DNA of 64,000 nt from Nicotiana tabacum (Eukaryota > Streptophyta > Magnoliopsida > Solanales > Solanaceae): the NCBI RefSeq assembly GCF_000715075.1, contig NC_134080.1, positions 38,916,758-38,980,757 on the forward strand, written 5' to 3'. The position numbers and the translations under genes were made by a program. Below the pieces are notes generated by a model. The model was not told the origin of the DNA. It saw nothing but the letters and a program-made list of their open reading frames with translations, and made no database searches. Positions 54,961 through 64,000 of this stretch are shown here, in pieces; positions within the stretch are counted from its first letter, which is position 1, and each line of letters opens with the position of its first letter.

Positions 54961-57900
54961 TAGGTTCAGATTTGCCAAAAGTTTCTTAACCATAGTTAGA
55001 GACTCGTATTTTGGTGTAGGAATAAATACGAACTTTAGAAAACCTCTTATTTGCCTTAAAGCACAAATTATTTATCGGTGTCGAGTTAAATGGGACCAAG
55101 TAGAGCCAAATGGATTTGAAGGATTCATATCGTCGACTTCTCCTAGTTTGAGATTGAGGTTTAGTTGATTGATTGATTGAGAGAATTCTAATTTGATCCC
55201 AAATTTCGTTATTAGTACTCTATTTAGTGTATGTCAAAAAACCAGGGAAGCCGAGCTCTAAAGGCACCACATAAAGGGTATTCCAGCTTAATCACTTCAA
55301 TATTGACTCCTATGCTTCCTAACTGGAACATTTTCCCAGTTCAGTGAAAATTGTGCATGGTTTTTTTCCATATTAAGTTGTTTTGAGGTCCTTTTTATAT
55401 ACATATATCTATTATTTTAATTCTCCTCCTCCTCATTTCTATCGTAGCACCTTCGCATAAGCTTCAGGCTCTTATTCTGGCTGAGTCTGTCATATCAATT
55501 GTCGGTGAAGGGTGGCTAATTGGGGAAATGAACTTAACTGATTCCCAGGATTCCCTGCCTGCTGACAGGTAAAACAGAAATTCATGGTGTGGAATTTGTG
55601 TTCCTCTTGCTTTAATTTGCCTCTTCCATTGGCTTATCTCTGACGTAGGACGTGGAAAGCATTAAGTGTCTCTTCATCTCTTCAGGTGTATTCTGCTTGT
55701 TTTGGAGTCATCCAGGGTTGAAATTGCTGTGCTTTTAAATGACCTAGCATACTTAAAATATGAAGCCTCCTAGGAGTCCTCAAATAGAGAGAATATTCTT
55801 GTGAAGCAGAGGAATCTTGGCGTAGCCTTCTCTTTGGTTGAAAAAATAATTAAACTTATTTCAAGTTTTGGTGGCGAAGGTATGTGCCTATATGTTTCTT
55901 ATATTCTCAGAAACTTTTCAGTATTATTTTACTGAAGACATTAATATGGAACCCGATTAGTGCTAAAAAATTTAAAATACTAAGGTCATCTCCACTTGTA
56001 CTACCCTTTACAGTCAATTTTTGTCAAATAGGAAGCCTGGTTCTGGGGCTGAGGGTGTATTTCATTTGCATGTATCCTTTGCTGTTATCTCTTGATCCAA
56101 GAGAAGAGAGAGATGTTAGGAGGTGACTTATGAGCTGTTCATTTAACGATAACCATTTGCAGAGTCAACTGCTAATGCTGTTATCAGTGAGAGCACTTTC
56201 ACAAAAATCATTTCTGGGCTCAATGAGACAATTGGTGTTGTTTTGGACTATCTACGAGATGCTAAGGTACTATTATCCATCAGTGCCTAGGAGAAAAATT
56301 ATAGCAAGTATGCTCACACAACAATGATGTTTTGGCAGGAGCATGGACAGATGAAAGGGGATGATCTTCTAGCAGCAGTGCGAGTAATTGGAAGGTATGA
56401 ATCCCACTTTTCCTTCTGTGTGAATGTCGAAAAAAGTAGAAAAAACTGTGGCTGCATAAAAAATAGTCCCCGAGAGAACTGTTCGTATTAGCACTGTAAT
56501 TTTTATCAACCGTACCTGCCTTTGCAGGTGATATTCTTAGAGAAGTAAGACTTTCCATTGAACAGATTTAGCAAAATCCTTGATAGTATAAGTTTCTAGT
56601 TTTTCGTTCTTCAAATTGGGATCAATTGCTTCTTCTGCTCGTGCTTGAGTTTTATCACCTTGTTGTTCTCTTATATGCTTTTCTGCCATTGTGAGTTAAA
56701 TTATTTGTTTGTTTCTCTTTTCTTCGGATGTACTGGGTCAAAAATTCATCTGTTGACAAGCTTTATTCCCAATTTCATTGCTCATTCAAATAGGAAATTT
56801 CTTTTACTTCTGATTCAGCTTCCTGTTGTAAATGGATGCAATTGCACATCTGCACATTTATGGGTGACTTGAAGTCTACAACTTCCTGGTTTCATCTGCT
56901 AGTTGGAGAGTTGTTGATTTTTACTCCCATCTTGAAATTTGTGAGGAAGTTGAAGTTGAATTTGTTCCAACAAAAACTTCTTGCCATATTTGTTGGTGAT
57001 TGGAGTGTGAACTGGATTCCATTAGAGAAATTTCTAAATAGTGAATGTCTTTTGTTCTTTCAGCTATCTTGCAGAAGCACCTCATGCATGTAAAGACAAG
57101 GTCACGGCACTCCTAGGTTATATGCTTTCAATTGAAGGGGAAGATGAATTGAGGTTTGAGATTTCTATTACTGTTTTGGTTGGCTAACATTTCTCTCAAT
57201 GCCTTGAACATGCGGCTGACGTGGAACTTGACATGGTTTCAAATGGCAGTCCTTTTTATTCCATCTGTTTTTTGCTTCCAATGCTGTGTCAAATAACTCT
57301 CAAGACTGGAGGTTGTAAAATTTTAGCTTCCTCAGGTGCACTCAGAGAAGTGAGTCTCACTTTCATTCTGATTTCTAAGATTAATACAGCATATTCGCGA
57401 TCACTATGAACCAATATTTTTTATGGCAGCTGGCACTCCATTTATGTCCTTCTCTTCGTATCTTGATCCAAAGGAATGTATTTAATCTGCAGGTCGTTGG
57501 TTGTCTCATTGCGTTGATTGAACAAAACAATTATACATCCAAGGATAATGGTTCTATATTCTTGGCGTGCGACACAGTCTTGAATCTTCTTCTAAAGGTA
57601 GTTTCCGCACAACAGCATCTTATTGGATGAATTAGTTATGTGTGTATGATGTTATTGATAATGTTGCCTCTCATGAACAGCGCGAGCAAATCAAATTTCC
57701 CTCAGATGATCCCAGTTTTATCAGACTTTTAGTTGCATTGTCACATTGGGCAGGTAACATCTTTAACTCAACCTTTTTGCACTTGCCAAGCCCGATTTCT
57801 TGGTGTCCTCTGCATTCATTATTCATGCCTCCCGTCTGTAGCATATCCAAAAAGTTGAAAACTAATGCCCATCCACTTTTTGCGAAGAGATGTAACTTTT

Positions 57901-59279
57901 AACTAACCAGTATCTAGTATCAAGGAGACCCCCAGGGCAACATATTTGCTTACTTCTAACCTCTTACTTCCACAGTTTAAGGGAAACAGAATGGGAAGAG
58001 AGAATTTAATTTAATTAAACTAGGAAAAGGTTTCTGTTTAGTGGTAGGTCATTGCTGCTTCCGTCCAAGGAACTTCTGATGCTTCAAAATGCACCACCTA
58101 GAAATCTTATATCTCTGCTATCTGTATGTGAGATTGTGAAGCTCTTTTCTGTTGCTTGCACGTGAGCGCAAAAAGTAAATACCAAAGGCAAGGGAGGGAG
58201 AGCTTGTTCAATTTTATTTTCTTTTTTCGTTGTTTTTTGTGTGCATGCCTGTTCAACATTGCTGGGCGGGTTGTAGATGCTTCAAGCTGAGATACTGCAG
58301 TTACTAGGGATAATGTCTCATTATTAGGGATGTCAATCTCCTGAATGGACCTTCTCAAAAGATAAATCTCCTGAATGGATTTCTGACATCATTTACCAGT
58401 AAAACCAGAGCGTGGTTGATTGTCGACCTGAAATTTATTTATGTCAAAATAAAAGGAGAGCTGTACTTCAGTAACAAATTATTCTTCCATGTTGTCATGG
58501 TAGATGCCCAGTTTCTCTCTACCAAGACGTACTGTCTCGATCATTTTTCACCTAGTTGATTTCTGGTTGCTTTTATGAAGTTGCTGAAATTTCTATATTT
58601 GCATTCCAGAGGGTACGGATGATGCATCTATTGTCATGATGGCATCAAGCATCTGTTCACTTATACTTGATTTGAAGTCAGAGGAAGCTCTTCTAAATCA
58701 TCCCGACTTTGCTGCTGGCAATATTACTAGTCTGTCGAAGCTCATTGGACGAAGCTTTGCTATGTGTGGTCAGGTAATTCACTGGCTTATGCTTCAACCC
58801 TTCTGTTATACCTAATTGGACTGTACATCAATAATAGCTTTTTGATATGTTGGGATTACTCATAAGCAATCTCAGCAACCGATCCTCCCCACCCTTCCTC
58901 TTCCTCCCATTTAAAATGGACATGAGAAAAGAAACATGCCATAGAAATGATCTGTTAGTTGTGGTTTCTGATACTCCAGTTGACAAATTATTTTTCTGGC
59001 TTAATTCAGGAGTTGATGTCCGATGATGCTAAAGCTGAAGTTGATCTATTCCAGATAATTAGCTCAGGTTTGTAGTTCTCTTATATTAAGAATGTTTAGT
59101 TGTTCTATTTCGTATATTCTCTTTCTTCTTAGCTTTGAAAAAGTTTTGAGAAACAGTTGCTTATTCTACTTGTGCTATCTAAATTTGGTATAGCATATTC
59201 ATCATGGGCTGATCGATTCCCTCGCATTAGACAAGCTGTCGAGGGCTCACGCCCTTTTCCATTTCGACATGTTTCATAG

Positions 59280-60367
59280 AAATCTTGTTCACTTGATGAG
59301 GTATGTTTGACTTGACTGTAAAATTCTGGTAAAGATCGATTGATTTACCTTCTGTGAAGGGTGATGTCTTTCTGCAGTCATGAACATTTCATTCATGTAT
59401 TCTGGACTTTCCATTGCCCAGGATTCTGGATATTTGACCCTACCTATAGCTTTCAATGGAGCTTTTGCACTGGCCAAAATTGCAGTGTAAAGACATTGGT
59501 GTTTCCGTATATTGCCTAGTGAGTAAATCTTCTGAGGGGGAATGCAGTTGACATTTTGGGCCGACTGACGAGCAGTGAATTCAACCTTTTCCTAACAGCT
59601 GTATGGATCAAAGTTCTAAGGATGACCAAGTCAGATGATGTTCTAAGATGCACAAACTTGCCTATTACAAGCCTTTTCTGATCTTCCAAATTTTTGCATA
59701 TGTATTAGCCTCTTGCACGTCTTTGCACTCGTCGTACCATTTTCCTAAGGGAAGAGAGTTGCTGAATATGGCCCATCACACAGTATTGGAAGCTAGTTCT
59801 GTAAATTAGTTTGTTAATCTCCTTGTACAAAATAAGTGTCTTAATTAGTTCTCTTTGGTCATATTTAGGTCTCTTCTTACCTTGTTATTGGTAAGCATAT
59901 TAGAGAAGGTAAGGTTGGACGATACAAGCCATGTGCCAAAAGGAAGATTCTTGTGTCAGCCTAATTTTTCTTTCAAAATTAATTGATGTTCAATCAATAA
60001 TCAGTATTAGAAAAAAGAAGAGAATATTATTTGCTGATTTGCCTTATGTACATTTGCTTGTTTAGATGCTAGTACGATTTTTTACTTTTGATTCCACTCC
60101 AAAAAAATTCAATTTTTTAACTGAATGGTATATATAAGTTGGTATTTAGTATCGAAGATTCATAATTTATGCTATCCTCTCGATTTCAAGTTAAATGTCA
60201 AAATTTCACGTTATATCGCTCTCCCTGCATCTGCACAATTAGAAACAGATAAGTGCCTCTCCTAGGGATTTGGACATCAAACGGAAAATATTGCTTGATG
60301 AAAGAACGAACTGGAAGCAATTTTTATTTATTTATTTAATTTATCATCTTCAAGCTCTAATTCCACT
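59280..60367. other. 3' region of the neurochondrin gene and intergenic DNA
   Basis: Contains the untranslated end of the gene (to perhaps 60,000) and no further coding sequence that I can support. Confidence 0.5.
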
Positions 60368-60672
60368 CTAAGCTTCCGTTTGGTCACAGATTTTAACTTT
60401 ATTTTTGAAAATATTGTTTTTTAAAAATATATGTTTTGAAAAATAAATTTCAAAATTTTCAAGTTCCCAAAATTTGGTTTAGGGCATTTCTTGGGCAAAA
60501 TTTTTTCTTCCAGTCACAAACTTCAACTTTTCATCAAATAAAAAAAACTTTTCGTCAAATAAATTGCATGTCCAAAAACAACTTCAATTTTCAAAAATTA
60601 TTTTGTAATATAACTTTAATTTTTTTTTCAAGTTTCAATCATATCTATGTCCAAATGCTAGCTAGATATCTA
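60368..60672. mobile_element. MITE-like Solanaceae repeat
   Basis: Starts near CCGTTTGGTCACAGATTTT and ends near CTATGTCCAAATGCTAG, whose reverse complement resembles the start (imperfect inverted ends around GTTTGG-CA). The interior is rich in AAAATTT words, typical of a very abundant Solanaceae element. Confidence 0.5.
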
Positions 60673-61326
60673 GATTTTCAATCTCAGCAAGAAAACAAAA
60701 GAGGATAAGTCCATTCTGGTATCAAGTCCACGTTTATCAGATGATGATTTTGATACGAATAACCAATCTTGTTGCGCATGAGATTCTAGTGTCAAAGCTG
60801 CTAAAATAGGAAGCACAACACTAAAAATGAATTGTAAGATGTGGAAACTTGCCAAATGGATCTATTCTAATTATCTTAAATTAATCAATAAATTATCCCT
60901 AAAAATGGTTGGGCGTACGTCATAACACTTATAATACGTCGTAACACTTATAAAGTTAGATATTTACGTACACACGATGTTTATATCAAATTAAATATAA
61001 TTTAAAAATTAAAGTAAGAACATATTAGAATTTGAACCCGATGTTATGTTGTTTTCGTGAAACTCACAAACGCAGAGTTATTAAAGATAAAAAAAAATTC
61101 AATGTAATGTAATGTTATATTCTTCTATAGCGGAACTTAAACCCAACTATACGTTATTGCAACTCACATACGGAGATAATTTGTTCCCAATGCAATAAAA
61201 TAGGAAAAATAACATTGTATAGCTGCTGTAAAAATAATAAAATATATAAATTTATTTTGTATATTTTTGGACTACCAAATATAATTAGTTTATGGCGCGG
61301 GCCAAAAGTAAAAATACCCTTAATAA
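60673..61326. other. Intergenic DNA, no gene seen
   Basis: AT-rich; no coding sequence supported. Confidence 0.55.
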
Positions 61327-61440
61327 AATACTCTCTCCGTTTACTTTTATTTGACACGTTTTGAAATACTATGAATATAACAGAATAAAAAAAATTATAT
61401 TCTTAAAATAACAAGTACAAATGAAAATATATTTTTAGAT
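61327..61440. mobile_element. One end of a Stowaway-like MITE
   Basis: Carries the TACTCTCTCCGTTTACTTTT end seen at 14866. The opposite terminus is not found, so this is a truncated copy in the upstream region of the HPAT gene. Confidence 0.5.
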
Positions 61441-61790
61441 GTGACAAAGGAATGGTCAACCATTTTCATCAATTTACAAAGGCGGAAGAAATTACCATAT
61501 ATATGAAACCCCACATTAACCCCTAACTTAACTTTCACTTACATATAGAGTGAGACTATAACAAGTGGAACCAATGCTTTCATTAAATAAAGAAATCATA
61601 GTCAAACATTTTCTCTAACTACTCCCTTCTCACACCAACTCGCCACCAGCTGACAAACAGCAAACAGATTCCAAATCCAAGACTTTTTTGTGAGAACTTC
61701 TTGCCACTTTGCTACCACCTCCCAATTTTCCTATATATATATATATTACACTTGCTACAGAAAAGTTGAAAAAAACAGAAAATCAAGAAA
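61441..61790 (+). promoter_or_regulatory. Upstream region and leader of the HPAT gene
   Basis: A TATA-rich tract (61732-61746) lies about 45-60 bp before the start codon. No open frame interrupts it. Confidence 0.4.
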
Positions 61791-63961
61791 ATGGGTTGGG
61801 GGAAATTGTTCTTCACAGTGGTGATTACACTTTCAGCAGCATTGATCACATACAATATTCTCATCTCAGCTAATGCTTCTTTCAAACAAGAATTCCCAGG
61901 CCCTTCAAATAATTTTAGGAAAGGTGGGATTTTTAGTCAAGACCCAATTATACAGATGCCATTAGACAAATCAAAGAGCAAGAAGAGGTTGTTTCACACA
62001 GCTGTAACATCTTCTGATTCAGTATATAACACGTGGCAGTGTAGGATTATGTATTATTGGTTCAAGAAGTTTAAGGATGAGGAAAATTCAGAGATGGGTG
62101 GGTTTACAAGGATCTTGCATAATGGTAAACCAGATAGGTTTATGGATGAGATCCCTACTTTTGTTGCTCAGCCACTTCCCTCTGGAGTGGATCAGGTATT
62201 TATTTATTTGGGAATTTTTTTAATTGACTTGTAATGGGTAGTAATATTTTAGTTTCTGTTTTTCTTCCAATTTTGACATGTTGAATTTTTTGTGCATTTA
62301 TTGGAATTTTGGTTGCTTTTATTGAATTGTGTGATCCGCCTCGTCTTTAAAAGTTAAGCTACTACCTCCCTCTATCACGTTGTAACTGTCGTTTTAGCTA
62401 TTTTCACACTCATTAAGAAAACAATAAATACAAGGTAGAGTTTACTAAGTTACTCTTATTAAATGCTTTGTGAGAATTGAGCATTATTAAAAAGAACTAC
62501 TATTTCTTTAATATTAAGGGTGTAACCGGAAACAATTAACAAATTTAGTCTTGAATTCCTAAAGTCACAATTATTTTGGGACAATTTTTTTTTTTTTTTA
62601 GCTAAAGTGACTGTGGAGCAGTAGATAAGGCACTCTTTTATTTACTTAATTACGTTTTCAGCACACCCCTTCATGTACTACCTTATTATTTTCAAGAGGC
62701 CAAGTAAGTGGAATAATTTTACTGAAGGGTGACAGTGAAATTTGAACTCCACTTATTGTCATATCATGTTGAAATAGGGTGAACTGCCTCGTCTAAAAGC
62801 TTAAGTTGATAGAGATGATACACTTTGGTTACTTAATTATGTACAAAGTATGTTGAACTTAGATTGCATCTTCGCTAGTTAAATTGGACGTGGTTATCCA
62901 GAACGCCTCTTTTTAACATCCTTGGTTTTCTTTAATTTTCTGATGTATGGAGTGAGAATTGGAAAATTCTATCAGGATGGGTATGAAATTTTGCTCTGCA
63001 CTCTATGTAACATGGATTTGGATAGTGATTTATGAAATACAAAAAGATGTTAAAGTCTATTCATGCAAGACAAATGAAGAGAGTGTTTCAGTGTGAATGA
63101 GACAAGTGAGGTTACCCAATGGCAAGAGCAGTCCTGAGGGGGGTGGCTTGGGTTTACATAAAAAAGAAGAATGTTAACAATGCAATAGATGTATGGTTGT
63201 CCTTGCTTTTTGTGGTGAATGGTAACATATTACAGAAGAAGAAGAAGAAGAAACAGAAATAAAAAGCTTTGAAAATAGCAACTTCATCATGAAATACTGC
63301 TCTTGCTGCATATGTATAGAAGTGAGGCCAATGAGTGCCTAAAAATTAAAGGTTAAACCTCGGGTATAAACATCTTATGAATCATTTCTTACACTACTGC
63401 AGTAAAGAACTTTTTCAGTTAGGGACATACACGAGCGGTTGCACTGATGCTTTTCCAATCTCTCCTTCACTTTTCTCATGTTACGTGAGAGACTGTTATG
63501 CTTTTTCTTTTTCTTTTTTATTCTTTTCTGAATGGTGCTTCCTTTGAATAAACTGGTAAGTGATATCTCAGTTCTCACCACATTTGTCAATTTCAGGGTT
63601 ATATTGTCCTCAATAGGCCATGGGCTTTTGTTCAGTGGCTTCAACAAGCACAAATTGAAGAAGAGTACGGAAACGCACTCATAAAAATTTAACTCAAAAT
63701 AGCACAACTTTCTTGTTAGTTCCTTGGAATATTTACTCATTAGTAACTCTTATGTGCAGCTACATATTGATGGCAGAACCAGATCATGTTATCGTCAAGC
63801 CCATCCCGAACCTATCAATGGATGGCCTTGGAGCGGCATTCCCTTTCTTTTATATAGAACCCAAAAAGTATGAGTCTGTACTGAGAAAGTTCTACCCTGA
63901 AGAACAGGGACCTATAACTGACATTGATCCCATTGGGAACTCCCCTGTCATTGTTGGGAAG
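61791..63961 (+). CDS. HPAT: Hydroxyproline O-arabinosyltransferase (GT95), first three exons
   Basis: Adds the first arabinose to hydroxyproline on secreted peptides and cell-wall proteins; the family acts in the Golgi. Visible exons are 61791-62195, 63597-63664 and 63760-63961, joined in frame by GT-AG introns; the gene runs past the right edge. Residues 5-27 form a signal anchor (LFFTVVITLSAALITYNILI). The catalytic domain begins with KRLFHTAVTSSDSVYNTWQC and continues with MGGFTRILH, MDEIPTFVAQPLP, GYIVLNRPWAFVQWLQQ, the acidic YILMAEPDHVIVKPIPNL (likely donor or metal site), AAFPFFYIEPKKY and DIDPIGNSPVI. About 226 residues are visible, roughly the first 60% of a family member. All family landmarks are intact. 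Which of HPAT1-3 it matches best cannot be settled here. Confidence 0.92.
62196..63596. other. HPAT intron 1 (1.4 kb)
   Basis: Donor CAG/GTATTT and acceptor TTTCAG/GG. No nested gene or clear mobile element is seen. Confidence 0.8.
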
Positions 63962-64000
63962 GTACTAGATTATTTTGTACAAGTTATAGTTAGTTAGTTC

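Larger units (their letters stand above)
52039..59279 (+). pseudogene. NCDN: Neurochondrin family gene with premature stop
   Basis: An alpha-helical armadillo-like protein related to animal neurochondrin and Arabidopsis At4g32050; the plant role is poorly known. Seventeen coding segments join in frame: 52039-52252, 52763-52919, 53192-53328, 53445-53548, 53675-53770, 54375-54468, 55448-55568, 55686-55879, 56163-56266, 56339-56394, 57064-57153, 57250-57349, 57493-57597, 57681-57753, 58610-58773, 59010-59067, 59194-59279. Together they make 650 codons plus stop, near the usual length. Landmarks are DEQRLAGLLLVTKF, NRDAYLQLSITVLAAFCRVP, LKFEALHLLS, EIAVLLNDLAYLKYEAS, GSIFLACDTVLNLLLK and SSWADRFPRIRQAVEG. 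All introns are GT-AG. An in-frame TAG at 55771-55773 (codon 337) would cut the protein in half, and no ATG lies in the first segment. Otherwise the frame is clean, so the lesion is recent, allelic, or a sequencing error. Confidence 0.85.

Noticed and set aside
62196..63596. A separate gene within HPAT intron 1
   Set aside because: No frame longer than noise; both flanking exons splice cleanly across it.

Overview
This window is plant nuclear DNA, almost certainly Solanaceae and most likely Nicotiana. The reasons are AT-rich intergenic sequence, GT-AG introns, SolS/TS-type SINEs (a family set known from Solanaceae), a copia element of a type common in tobacco relatives, and gene structures that match Solanaceae orthologues. 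All calls come from reading the sequence; no database search was run.

Layout. 1-5.3 kb is gene-free and full of small repeats (a reverse SINE, a foldback hairpin, a likely solo LTR, other short elements). 6,268-11,743 (+) is a five-exon class II KNOX homeobox gene (KNAT3-like, 426 aa). 14.3-16.4 kb (-) holds a 191-aa gene of unknown function and a decayed relative of it. 19.2-24.2 kb is a young Ty1/copia retrotransposon with two nearly identical LTRs and one frameshift. It is followed by an unusual second copy of its primer-binding site and leader. 24.4-24.9 kb is a DNA-transposon-like repeat carrying an RPL7 fragment.

25.3-51.7 kb is a nest of retroelements. A decayed L1-type LINE has its ORF1 at 25.7-27.0 kb and its ORF2 at 48.0-51.7 kb. 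Between these lies an LTR element ('A'). A's LTR is split after its sixth base by a 14.1-kb Tat-like Ty3/gypsy element ('B', 26,977-41,055, target duplication GTCAC). B has gag but no pol. A also carries a related solo LTR ('C', 45,280-47,500, target duplication AGAGC). B holds three tandem-repeat arrays, two of them built of hairpin units, and four dispersed copies of a short motif. The motif's two stems change sequence between copies but stay paired, which points to a conserved RNA structure. This is the most intriguing signal in the window.

52.0-59.3 kb (+) is a 17-exon neurochondrin gene. Its frame is intact across all splice junctions except for one in-frame TAG in exon 8, and no ATG is visible where the protein should begin. 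61,791 to the right edge (+) is the start of a hydroxyproline O-arabinosyltransferase gene (HPAT, GT95), cut off by the window.

The host genes are unrelated neighbours with no operon-like link: a developmental transcription factor, an unknown small protein, a neurochondrin and a Golgi glycosyltransferase. Most of the window's length, and most of its interest, is in the mobile elements.
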